This document shows, piece after piece, positions 14,192 to 21,646 of a stretch of DNA of 24,995 nucleotides. Source of the DNA: a virus; IMG/VR virus record IMGVR_UViG_3300033155_000852, positions 1 through 24,995 of that record; one strand, written 5' to 3'. Both the position numbers and the translations under genes were made by a program. The notes under the pieces are model-generated. The model saw nothing but the letters and a program-made list of their open reading frames with translations. It did no database searches and was not told where the DNA came from. Each line of letters begins with the position of its first letter. Within the stretch, counting starts at the first letter, position 1.

Positions 14192-16453
14192 ATGAGCCAA
14201 CCACATGTAGGTATCTTTCGCGGCGGATCTTTCATGCAATTTGAAGATCTGATGGCCCTAACCGAAGAACCAGTTCTTATCTTTGAGAGTTTTGATGATC
14301 TTATGGAAGGCGACCCTTTTGATATTTACAAAGGGAATAAAGATGCCGTGGCCGCTGCCCTTAAAGGTGACTTGGATGGATACCTTGTTGCATTAGGTAT
14401 GGACTCCGAGAGGTTAAAGCGGTGGGATACCGCCTTCATGAAAGGCCAAATGCAAAATGTTGCTGATTTTGCTAAGGCTGATAACAAAGAAGGTATCGCG
14501 GCACCATCCAAATCGGCTGTTACCCCGCTAAAAAAGGTCAGCAAAAAATCTAAGGCTGCACCTCGCTACAAAGGCCCGATAAAACGTGGTTTTGGCTACG
14601 TGTCTCTTGCCAAGTCTTTGAAACAACTTAGAGGCAAGAAACTCTACAAAATTATTGATCCCGGTATTCTTGGTGTTATTGCTAAGAAAATCGACAAAGC
14701 TCGTCCGGCGAAAATGGGCAAAAGAGGAGCGAGTAAAACTCGTAAAGTAGGGATGTCATCGGGGGTTGCTAAGAAGATAGCAATGTGGGTTCACACAAAG
14801 CTACTTAAGCGTTATCCGTTCTCCGAGAAGAAAGCAGGAGCGCCCGAAGATCGCGATTCGCGAATCATGAATAAGGCTTTGTATACTCGCGGGCTTTCTT
14901 TAATACTTAAGGATCTTCTTTCTAAGGTAGGGGGCCAAAACGCCGAGGAACGAAAAGCTGAACGCTTAAAAGCTAAATCTCAATTCGATGATTTTAAGAA
15001 GAAGCTTCGTCTGGTCGAATGGGCAATACTTCGGGATCTGGAATATCTCGGCGAAAGCACCTATCGAGAATTTATGATTCTTATTAATGACTGCGAAGCA
15101 TTGGTGGAATCAGCAATTAATGGACTCAACTCCCTCGAAGAATGCAGGGACGACGGCGCAGTTGATCACCTTGAAGAGTCTTTTGATTTTGTAATGTTAG
15201 ATATAAGAGAGCCGGTTCATCTTAAGATTGCTAAGGAGCTTGAAGATAAATACTTTGGTGATGTTCATTTTAACCCAGAGAAGACGAGTGATCTGGATTT
15301 TAGAAAGTGGTTATCAAAAATCCCCAATAATAATGTTTCTGATCAAGGGAGTGACCACAAATTCTTAATGGCCGAGAGAGCGCGTCGAACTAAGATTTGG
15401 ATGAAGTCACCAAAGTATAAGAAGATGAAGGCTAAAAATGCTGCTGGCCTGAAAGCAGCGAATCGTAAGAAGAGACGTAAAAAAGAGGAATCAGTCTGGA
15501 TCGACGATGCAGGGCAGATTGAAGAAAGTTTACCTTTCGAGAAACCTCAATACGCAGACGATTTTGCGGCTGGGTTTAAGAGGGGTAAAGCGGCTGTCGC
15601 TCGTAATCCTAACGTTTCTCTTACAGATGTAGAGCGAAGCTATAAGCGGGTCTCCAATAAGCACGGCAGTTGGTGGAAGAATGGTTACAGTGCGGCTATT
15701 GATATAGCTAACGGAGCTTCTGCGATGCCCGGAGCAAAGATTGCGAAGAAAATGGGTCTCGTTGAGTCTGTTTGGATCGACGATGACGACCGTGAATACT
15801 ACGGCGAAGACGCGCCGGAAGATGTGATAGACGAGGTTCGCCCAGACTTATCAACAGGCGCGAAGAGCAAGTATGTCTTCCCCAATCGCGAGGCATGGCC
15901 TATTGGTGATCGTAAGCACGGGCGCATTGCGCTTAAATACATCGTCGCAGGCAGGGGTAAGGCAAAAGATTGGGCAAAGGTTTTAGAGGCTGTTCTTGAT
16001 AGATACCCAGACATGAAAGTTGACCACGCCGATCTTGTTAAAAAGGCGAAGTCAATGTCTGAGGGTATGTATGCCGATGAGGATTACTTCAATATCGGCG
16101 AAGACCGCGTCAATATTGGTTATGCTCTTGGTGAGGGGCTGACCGCTCAGTCTTTGGATAATGTAAATAGTCTTCTTAACGAGAGACTTAATCCAACGCC
16201 CCAGGAACGGCCAATCTTTGAATCTAATGACTATCACAAGCTTGGAGCGCAGCTTCAGCACTGGGCGCAGGGGGATGCCGATCCGATCTTTCGCGCCGGA
16301 GCAAGATTGTTTTCAGGTCGAAAGCCGTGGCGTCGGGATGTCTGCGATGCAATCGAGTCGTTACAGAAGATTATGATGACTCCGCAATACGCCGATCACG
16401 AGGTCGAGTTACGTGGCATTGTTTCCAGGTTACGTAATGTTTGTCTCGGTTAG
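14192..16453 (+). CDS. Large unknown virion-cluster protein with internal repeats (753 aa)
   Basis: ATG 14192 follows AGGAGA. No family is recognised. The protein alternates acidic segments with basic Lys-rich blocks (residues about 105-220 and 395-432). ESVWIDD occurs at 433-439 and again at 525-531. IFES occurs at 30-33 and 675-678. Candidate (L/I)xE sites include IFE-S at 32, LME-G at 39, LVE-S at 306, IEE-S at 445, LVE-S at 525 and IFE-S at 677. Segments such as FAAGFKRGKAAVARNP, with GSWWKNGYSAA some 30 residues on, look like small helical modules. Repeated cleavable joints between basic modules suggest an internal head polyprotein trimmed by the prohead protease. This is inference, since LxE triplets are also common by chance in helices. 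Confidence 0.6.
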   Translation: MSQPHVGIFRGGSFMQFEDLMALTEEPVLIFESFDDLMEGDPFDIYKGNKDAVAAALKGDLDGYLVALGMDSERLKRWDTAFMKGQMQNVADFAKADNKEGIAAPSKSAVTPLKKVSKKSKAAPRYKGPIKRGFGYVSLAKSLKQLRGKKLYKIIDPGILGVIAKKIDKARPAKMGKRGASKTRKVGMSSGVAKKIAMWVHTKLLKRYPFSEKKAGAPEDRDSRIMNKALYTRGLSLILKDLLSKVGGQNAEERKAERLKAKSQFDDFKKKLRLVEWAILRDLEYLGESTYREFMILINDCEALVESAINGLNSLEECRDDGAVDHLEESFDFVMLDIREPVHLKIAKELEDKYFGDVHFNPEKTSDLDFRKWLSKIPNNNVSDQGSDHKFLMAERARRTKIWMKSPKYKKMKAKNAAGLKAANRKKRRKKEESVWIDDAGQIEESLPFEKPQYADDFAAGFKRGKAAVARNPNVSLTDVERSYKRVSNKHGSWWKNGYSAAIDIANGASAMPGAKIAKKMGLVESVWIDDDDREYYGEDAPEDVIDEVRPDLSTGAKSKYVFPNREAWPIGDRKHGRIALKYIVAGRGKAKDWAKVLEAVLDRYPDMKVDHADLVKKAKSMSEGMYADEDYFNIGEDRVNIGYALGEGLTAQSLDNVNSLLNERLNPTPQERPIFESNDYHKLGAQLQHWAQGDADPIFRAGARLFSGRKPWRRDVCDAIESLQKIMMTPQYADHEVELRGIVSRLRNVCLG

Positions 16454-16462
16454 GAGATTTTT

Positions 16463-17008
16463 ATGCTTTATAGATCACCGCTTTATCTTCTTGAAGCGGA
16501 AAAAGGTAGCGAGATTGATCAGGCGTTTGATAACACACCGTCTGGGTATCAGGGTAAAGTGCTTGCTATGCGAAATCCTAGTAGGTCTTCATCAGGCTCG
16601 ACATTTCTTAGGAAACAGACGTGGTCTGCTCTCAAGGGGGCAGGTTGGAAGCCTTATAGACACCCGAATATAAAATCCCCGGCAAAAGGTTACATTGCAA
16701 AAGTGCCTGGGCGCATGGGTCTAGTCAAGACAAGTTCTCTTCCTGCAAATGCTAAGGTTAAACTTGTTGACCCTAAAAAGACGGGACAGGTATCCGCAGA
16801 GGTTAGCGGCGTCCCTGGTGAGAAGGTTAATTTCACTGTTGCTTTAGTAGGGCCAGGAGACGGGGGTAAGCCTATGATATGGACCTTGCATCCTGGTGAT
16901 CCTATTGGGCCAAGTGAAGTGGCGGCAAAAGGTAAGGTTGGTCAGGTTATTACTCCTAAGCAGGCGAAAAAACTTGGTTTTGACTACGCTAAGGTTTCAG
17001 GTAGTTAA
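16463..17008 (+). CDS. Candidate capsid-targeted protein, RSPLYLLE leader (181 aa)
   Basis: TAGGAGA precedes ATG 16463. The N-terminus MLYRSPLYLLE-AEKG shares its first ten positions with the next gene and ends at a candidate prohead-protease site, LLE-A. A basic Ser/Gly-rich linker follows. The C-terminal 70 residues form a compact-looking domain containing NFTVALVGPGDGGKP, MIWTLHPGDPIGPS and TPKQAKKLGFDYAKV. I recognise no named family, but the TLHPGDP plus KLGFDYAKV layout looks like a real small domain rather than disorder. Together with the leader it suggests a packaged effector or enzyme. That is inference. Confidence 0.65.
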   Translation: MLYRSPLYLLEAEKGSEIDQAFDNTPSGYQGKVLAMRNPSRSSSGSTFLRKQTWSALKGAGWKPYRHPNIKSPAKGYIAKVPGRMGLVKTSSLPANAKVKLVDPKKTGQVSAEVSGVPGEKVNFTVALVGPGDGGKPMIWTLHPGDPIGPSEVAAKGKVGQVITPKQAKKLGFDYAKVSGS

Positions 17009-17017
17009 GGTAACTAT

Positions 17018-17584
17018 ATGTTTTATAGATCACCACTGTATTTGATAGATGAAGGGCTAATGTCCTTAATTTCTAAAGGGATTAAGGCCGCTCGCTCTAA
17101 AGTTAAGACAAAACCGTCAAAACCTTCAAAACCCCCTGGTTGTCCAGAAGGCGAGAAGATGGTTTTTGGAAAATGTAGGGTTACAGGAGCCGGTAAAAAG
17201 AGGAGTGCAGTTAAAGTCCCGTCCCCAGAAAGTTTTGTTAAAAACATGGTCAAGATGCTCGGCAAAGCAGGGAAAGGTGTAAAAGGTAAAAACGAGGATC
17301 ATATTGCTTATTATCAGGCAAATGCTAGTAGAGCTATTAACAAGTACTTTGATTCACCGCAATTCGAGGCTCTGGCTAAGTCTAAAACACTATCAGAGAA
17401 GGTTGTGTGGGACGGCATCGAGAAGGGTCTTACTGTTTATATTAAAAATGGTAATATCGAAGATGTAATCGCAGGGGCTTATGCTGATTATGAAATTGAA
17501 GGAGTTATCGCTAAGTTTGTTACTGAATTTGCGAAGGCTGTTGTTAAAGCAATCAATATGATTGGCGGGTTTGCGCCGGAGTAG
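17018..17584 (+). CDS. Candidate capsid-targeted protein, RSPLYLIDE leader (188 aa)
   Basis: ATG 17018 follows TAAGGTAA, which overlaps the preceding stop. The N-terminus MFYRSPLYLIDE-GLM matches the leader of the gene before it, and the DNA of the two leaders shares the 13-base run TTTATAGATCACC. The bodies are unrelated. Residues about 20-70 are Lys/Pro/Ser-rich with CPEGEKMVFGKC, a possible two-cysteine loop. The C-terminal half is helical and amphipathic (EKVVWDGIEKGLTVYI, VIAKFVTEFAKAVVKAI) and could contact membrane or protein. Function is unknown. Confidence 0.65.
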   Translation: MFYRSPLYLIDEGLMSLISKGIKAARSKVKTKPSKPSKPPGCPEGEKMVFGKCRVTGAGKKRSAVKVPSPESFVKNMVKMLGKAGKGVKGKNEDHIAYYQANASRAINKYFDSPQFEALAKSKTLSEKVVWDGIEKGLTVYIKNGNIEDVIAGAYADYEIEGVIAKFVTEFAKAVVKAINMIGGFAPE

Positions 17585-17597
17585 GTTAGGACATCAA

Positions 17598-17777
17598 ATG
17601 GATAACGCGCCCCCGGAGTTAAGAGAAGGAATGGTGGTGTTTGTAAGCCCTGAAGGAATGGATTGGTCTGGTCACGCCCGGATCGTAGGATTCGAGGATA
17701 ACCAGGTAAAACTTAAGATTAGAAACGGTCTCATGACTATTTCTGTCGATCCTTCGAGTCTTTATTTACAGGAGTAA
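17598..17777 (+). CDS. Small beta-barrel-like protein (59 aa)
   Basis: ATG 17598 has TTAGGA seven bases upstream, which favours it over an in-frame start at 17562 inside the previous gene. The 59 residues read as a single beta domain: EGMVVFVSPEG, then ARIVGFEDNQVKLKI, then ISVDPSSLYLQE. This hydrophobic alternation with glycine turns resembles SH3- or KOW-like folds, though I cannot assign a family. No leader motif is present. Confidence 0.6.
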   Translation: MDNAPPELREGMVVFVSPEGMDWSGHARIVGFEDNQVKLKIRNGLMTISVDPSSLYLQE

Positions 17778-17780
17778 TTG

Positions 17781-18194
17781 GTGCCGAAAACGAAGTTACC
17801 AGTAAAGGGGTTGAAGCCTTGGGATGGCATACGCAATCCTAAAATGCTGTGCGGTCTTCTTAAGATGGGCGTAGCTTCGTTAATTTGGAAGTTTAATAAA
17901 GAGAAAAAACGAGCTTACGACCCTTCGATATGCAGTGGACAGTTTATTAAGGCGTATAAGATAATAGGGGCTTCTCTTGTGAGAGGTGGTTATATCAAGT
18001 CGCCGGAGAGTATACAGGGTCAAATTAAAGAGACACCAAAAGGAAAAGCAAGAGTGCTGGAATTAAAGCGTTCTAATACTTTAGATAAGTTAGAACATTT
18101 GAAACGAGCGCAGCTTGCGTTAGACTATTTAGAGGAAGTGCTTCCTAAATTAAAAGAAGATTTGGAAGCCGGAATAATCAAGGAGACACCATGA
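17781..18194 (+). CDS. Basic hypothetical protein (137 aa)
   Basis: GTG 17781 lies six bases after GGAG (17771-17774). The in-frame TTG at 17778 is too close to it. The product is Lys-rich, with a conserved-looking MLCGLLKMGVASLIWKFN segment and a helical C-terminus (LKRAQLALDYLEEVLPKLKEDL). No family is recognised. Its TGA stop overlaps the next ATG (ATGA at 18191-18194), suggesting coupled translation. Confidence 0.6.
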   Translation: MPKTKLPVKGLKPWDGIRNPKMLCGLLKMGVASLIWKFNKEKKRAYDPSICSGQFIKAYKIIGASLVRGGYIKSPESIQGQIKETPKGKARVLELKRSNTLDKLEHLKRAQLALDYLEEVLPKLKEDLEAGIIKETP

Positions 18195-18976
18195 GTAGTT
18201 TACGACAGCTTTTTGAAGAAGCTATGATGTATGAGAAGAAGAAGAAGAAGGGTGCTAGTGGGCTAAAGACCAACAAACAGATTATAGCTTTCAGGTCTAA
18301 GAAAGCCGGGGATGGTTCTTTCAAAGGAAACCCTTGGCACGCCGGTAAGACTGGTCGCTTCACGAAGTTCAAGCGCGAGCAGGACCAGACCGCTTCGTTT
18401 GGCGTCAATACAGGTAGTAAGTACCGTAGGTACGGTAAAACATGGAAGCAAGTTACTAAGGATTGTGGTAGCGATAAAAGCACTCCAGAAACAGGAATCA
18501 AGGGTAACCCGGCAGGAAGAACTCCAAAAGGAAGCCCACAAAGGTCGGCAATCAATGTTTGGTCTAAGGGGCCATCTCCGAAAAGAGGAAATTGTACCAC
18601 CGATAGCTTTGGCCCTGGATTGGGTAAAGGAACCCCAGAAGGTAAGAAACAGGCTCTTAATCTTCAAGGTACTGATAAAGAGAAAGATGAGAAAGAGAAG
18701 AAGAAACAGCAACGGCCCGGTGGTCGGAAAAAAGGAGCCGCAGTAACAGCTTCTTATGATTCTGATGACTTATTCCTCTCTCGTCTATTCGAGGGTGGTG
18801 AACAACAGCATCCACTCGCTTATGTAGACGGTGCGCGTGAGGCTTCTAGGGAAGCTTTAGAGGCACTTTACGCTATGCCTAACGCCGATGATTATGACGA
18901 GGTAGTCGAGGCCGCAGAACACCTTGATTATGCTGCTCAACTACTTGATTATGAAGAAGGTTATGACGAGGACTAA
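18191..18976 (+). CDS. Low-complexity basic protein, candidate internal head protein (261 aa)
   Basis: AGGAGA precedes ATG 18191. The N-terminus MSSLRQLFEEAM is a short amphipathic helix with LFE, then a KKKKKG stretch. Residues about 20-185 are disordered, basic and rich in Lys, Gly, Ser, Thr and Pro, with an RFTKFKREQDQTASFG segment. After residue 190 the protein turns acidic and helical (SRLFEGG, then GAREASREALEALYAMPNADD). LFE occurs at both borders of the basic part, and cleavage there by the prohead protease would release a basic peptide. I infer an internal, DNA-contacting head protein. No database family is recognised. Confidence 0.6.
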   Translation: MSSLRQLFEEAMMYEKKKKKGASGLKTNKQIIAFRSKKAGDGSFKGNPWHAGKTGRFTKFKREQDQTASFGVNTGSKYRRYGKTWKQVTKDCGSDKSTPETGIKGNPAGRTPKGSPQRSAINVWSKGPSPKRGNCTTDSFGPGLGKGTPEGKKQALNLQGTDKEKDEKEKKKQQRPGGRKKGAAVTASYDSDDLFLSRLFEGGEQQHPLAYVDGAREASREALEALYAMPNADDYDEVVEAAEHLDYAAQLLDYEEGYDED

Positions 18977-19012
18977 TTAATGATCCTGTGATAGCCCCGC
19001 AGGGTGATTAAG

Positions 19013-19669
19013 ATGAGTCATAATCAAGTTACTGGTTTCCCTGATACCTTTTTTGGTCCTAACGATAAATCTTATATTGATAGGATAAACAAGGACGTCA
19101 CGCGCTTGCGTGGCGTTGATTGTTTGTACTATCCTCTTTTGGATCAGACGCGCAGGATTGATAGCGACCGACCTGTTATTTATAAGCCGACGCTTGATGT
19201 TTTTGATCGCAAGCGTCATTCGGGCGACCCTCTCTACGGCGAACCATCTATCGTGCGCGACCGTCTTAGCTCAGTTAAACGTAGTGTTGAACCAGATTGG
19301 GCTTATGGTGATCCTATTACTATCCGAGGGATAGCTATGGACCCTTCTTCGGACGAACAGCAGGACGAGCGCGGAACTATGTATAATCGCGGGTTGATGT
19401 TTGATCTTGCGCGAATAGTGGCCGAAGAAGAGGGTATTGCTTCGTATTTAGCGAAGCCGATAAGACCAAGACAAGGCGACGTGATACAATTTACAAGTCA
19501 GCTTGATGGATTTTTTGAAGCAGAGGATGTGTCAAGGGATGAGTCTAGGTTTGGCGGGACAGGTTTTTTTGCTGTCTATAAAATTACCCTTTACCAAACC
19601 TCAAAATACATCGCTTCTCGGAAGGTATTACCCTCGCCGGGAGCAGTTGTACCGGAGGATGTAGCATGA
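19013..19669 (+). CDS. Neck protein, gp14-like by pattern (218 aa)
   Basis: ATG 19013 follows AGGGTGA. I prefer it to GTG 19004, which lies within that ribosome site. Features typical of phage neck or connector proteins are YIDRINKDVTRLRG, LDVFDRKRHSGDPLYGEPS, and the C-terminal RPRQGDVIQFTSQLDGFFEA, with GFFAVYKITLYQTS beyond. GD-V/L-I followed by F-E and an aromatic beta strand is the pattern of T4-like gp14 neck proteins. Its place between head and tail genes agrees. The assignment rests on pattern memory, not an alignment. Confidence 0.55.
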   Translation: MSHNQVTGFPDTFFGPNDKSYIDRINKDVTRLRGVDCLYYPLLDQTRRIDSDRPVIYKPTLDVFDRKRHSGDPLYGEPSIVRDRLSSVKRSVEPDWAYGDPITIRGIAMDPSSDEQQDERGTMYNRGLMFDLARIVAEEEGIASYLAKPIRPRQGDVIQFTSQLDGFFEAEDVSRDESRFGGTGFFAVYKITLYQTSKYIASRKVLPSPGAVVPEDVA

Positions 19670-20142
19670 GCTTAGAACGATCACCACTACAGATTTATAT
19701 TGAAGGTAAAGGCCGCAAGTCTCAGCGGAGACGGCAAGTAAAGAGAAGTCGGAAAAGACAAGTCAGGAAGGTACCAAAGCGTCGGAAGTCTACAACGCCA
19801 AAAAGAAAACTTAGTCAAGATGAGAAAAACAAGAGAATTTCTAAAGGTGTTCATAAATCGCGTTTTAAGATATCTCTGGGATTAAAGAAACCAGGAGCGC
19901 AAAGAAAACGCGCAAAAACGCATAAAGAAAATCTCCGAAAAAATAAGGTAGAGGTTGGCGGTAAGTTGGTTGCTAAGTCGCAAGCAAAAAGGGAACGGAA
20001 AAAAGTTGACCGTCGCCAAAGAAAGTCGCGCACAGGAGCTTATACTAATCGTCGAGGGATAAAGCAATCTTCACGAAGAGAGGCTTATAATATAATTGTC
20101 GAGGCGTTTCAGGCGTCGAATAGTTTATCAACGCCTTGGTAA
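19666..20142 (+). CDS. Extremely basic protein, candidate packaged DNA-binding protein (158 aa)
   Basis: The start overlaps the previous stop (ATGA), with GGAGG upstream. The N-terminus LERSPLQIYIE-GKG shares RSPL with the two leader proteins upstream and has a possible cleavage site after Glu. The body is dominated by Lys and Arg (for example RKSQRRRQVKRSRKRQVRK), with little hydrophobic content until the final helix YNIIVEAFQA. The composition recalls protamine- or histone-tail-like proteins and T4 internal proteins that bind packaged DNA. It is followed by a 98-base gap with a possible promoter. Confidence 0.7.
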   Translation: MSLERSPLQIYIEGKGRKSQRRRQVKRSRKRQVRKVPKRRKSTTPKRKLSQDEKNKRISKGVHKSRFKISLGLKKPGAQRKRAKTHKENLRKNKVEVGGKLVAKSQAKRERKKVDRRQRKSRTGAYTNRRGIKQSSRREAYNIIVEAFQASNSLSTPW

Positions 20143-20154
20143 TTCAATAAGTTC

Positions 20155-20184
20155 TTGTGTAATCGTGCTATTCTTAAGTATGCT
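20155..20184 (+). promoter_or_regulatory. Possible weak sigma70-like promoter
   Basis: TTGTGT and TATGCT lie 18 bases apart in the 98-base gap before ATG 20241. A second -10-like TACTAT starts at 20184. The gap is long for this tightly packed cluster. Hexamer matches are only three and four of six. Confidence 0.25.
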
Positions 20185-20240
20185 ACTATGGTTATAGAAC
20201 TACACGCAGATAGTTTCTGGTGTCGAATAAGGAGACTGAG

Positions 20241-20576
20241 ATGAGCTTTCTCGAAGAGATAATTAACGAAGATTACAGTGTACCAGCCGAAGCGGAAGCT
20301 ATGCGGCGTGGGGATAGTAATGCGTGGCTTCGGCGACATAACGCCTCTAAGCCTCGTATGTATCCTAGTAATGTAGCGGGTCAATGGGAGTATGTTCCGG
20401 TAAGTACACGTAATGGTGACTTCTCCAAGTGGAATCCTCCTGGCCGTATGACTACATTCGATCCTGATCGTAAAATAGGTGTTTCTGTTCGCCAAGAAGA
20501 TGTTGACCCGGTGGAAGAAGTATCGGAACGTATTAACAATATCGTTGACGTAATATTTTCAGACGATGGTGAGTGA
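20241..20576 (+). CDS. Hypothetical virion-cluster protein (111 aa)
   Basis: ATG 20241 follows AAGGAGA. An in-frame start at 20220 has no ribosome site. The N-terminus MSFLEEIINE-D is a short acidic helix with a candidate (I/L)xE site, reminiscent of leaders on packaged phage proteins. The middle is Arg/Trp/Asn-rich (AWLRRHNASKPRMYPS, GQWEYVPVSTRNGDF), and the C-terminus is acidic. No family is recognised. The stop overlaps the next start (TGATG). Confidence 0.6.
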   Translation: MSFLEEIINEDYSVPAEAEAMRRGDSNAWLRRHNASKPRMYPSNVAGQWEYVPVSTRNGDFSKWNPPGRMTTFDPDRKIGVSVRQEDVDPVEEVSERINNIVDVIFSDDGE

Positions 20577-20941
20577 TGGGTATAGTCGAGACTTCTCGCG
20601 CAAATTTGCTTCGTATTTTGGCTCGTGAAATTCCACGAAGACCAAGCGACGGCGCAGTTGCCGAGGGAGCCGACGCCCAGGAAGATAAACATAAAAATCC
20701 TGCGTGGGTTCGCCGTTGTGTGGCGTCATATGTCCAAAAAGGTGGCTTGAAGAAGAAAGCTCCTGGGGGTCTCAACAGGGACGACGTGAGCAAGGCATTT
20801 GCTATCTGTCGCGCTCAATATAACGAGTTTGACAACCCTGAAGAAAAAAATGCCGAGGCCAAGAGTAAGAAAAAGTTCAAAACTCGAATGGGCCAGTATG
20901 AGAAAATCCTCGCCAAAGCTAAAATGTCTTACCCTCCATGA
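20576..20941 (+). CDS. Basic hypothetical phage protein (121 aa)
   Basis: The start is ATG 20576 in a TGATG overlap. GTG 20573 is an alternative. After a helical, basic N-terminus (NLLRILAREIPRR) comes NPAWVRRCVASYVQKGG, KKKAPGGLNRDDVSKAFAICRAQYNE and a Lys-rich C-terminal helix. The W-V-R-R-C-V...AFAICRAQ pattern resembles a small domain I have seen in other phage hypothetical proteins, with no known role. It may contain a Cys pair, but no zinc motif is complete. Confidence 0.55.
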   Translation: MGIVETSRANLLRILAREIPRRPSDGAVAEGADAQEDKHKNPAWVRRCVASYVQKGGLKKKAPGGLNRDDVSKAFAICRAQYNEFDNPEEKNAEAKSKKKFKTRMGQYEKILAKAKMSYPP

Positions 20942-20977
20942 AAGAAGCATTAAACAGGCGGTCGCCTGTAGGAGCGT

Positions 20978-21646
20978 ATGGTGGCGAAGATAAAGATTAA
21001 AAACATTAGTAAGATCATTCCTACTATTAAGAGAGCTGTTGGCGCATTACAAAAAGATATCAGTCTTAATTTAGCAGAAAAAATTCGCGAAGAAGTTGTC
21101 AACAAGATTCCCGATAAAGGCGGTTGGTACAAGATATACAGGGAGTCTATTAAGGTTATCGAAGACAACAATACAATTAAAGTTGTCGGCAAACCTGAAG
21201 TATCAATGACAACCCTGCCCGCCGCCGAAACTGTTTTATTTATTGAAGGCGTGGGCGGTATAGCGGCTGTGTTACAAGTGTACAACCCTTGGCCTATTGA
21301 TATGTTGCCCGCGATTCAAGGCGGGGTTACAGTGTCTGTCAGGGCTGTTCCTTCTAGTCTAAAAGAGACAAACACCCTTCGAGAAGAGTTATACCCTCAG
21401 ATGGGGAAAATAAGGACAGAATTAGAAAACGCAGGCGCAACAATAGTAGAAAATGGGATGCCCAAAATAAACGGCAAGATTTATGTAGACATGGGCTTTT
21501 TATCTAAGCGCCTTGAATTTGGGATAGGCCCGTTCCCACCAATACCCCATTGGCGTCCGGCTATTAATAAGGCTAAGAGCTTAATGAATGATATAATTAA
21601 GGATTCTAAGAGTCTAAATAAAGAGATAGAGAAGGGTCTTAAGTGA
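20978..21646 (+). CDS. Tail-completion/neck protein, HK97 gp10-like by pattern (222 aa)
   Basis: AGGAG at 20970-20974 serves ATG 20978, or possibly GTG 20981, which has better spacing. The N-terminal helix (LQKDISLNLAEKIREEVVNKIPDKGGWYKIYRESI) followed by beta strands, and the C-terminal PIPHWRPAINKAKSLM, recall HK97-gp10-type neck or tail-completion proteins, which end in a Pro-x-x-Arg-Pro-Ala helix. It sits immediately before the tail-terminator-like gene, and their GTGA overlap suggests coupled translation. Confidence 0.5.
   Translation: MVAKIKIKNISKIIPTIKRAVGALQKDISLNLAEKIREEVVNKIPDKGGWYKIYRESIKVIEDNNTIKVVGKPEVSMTTLPAAETVLFIEGVGGIAAVLQVYNPWPIDMLPAIQGGVTVSVRAVPSSLKETNTLREELYPQMGKIRTELENAGATIVENGMPKINGKIYVDMGFLSKRLEFGIGPFPPIPHWRPAINKAKSLMNDIIKDSKSLNKEIEKGLK

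Noticed and set aside
18263-18746. Frames of about 140-150 codons on both strands over the basic protein gene
   Set aside because: They arise from the repetitive Lys/Gly codons of the real gene at 18191. They have no ribosome sites and no domain pattern.
20938-21000. ATGA-overlapping 20-codon frame containing RRSPV
   Set aside because: It resembles the RSPL leader by chance. It has no ribosome site and overlaps the start of the tail-completion gene.
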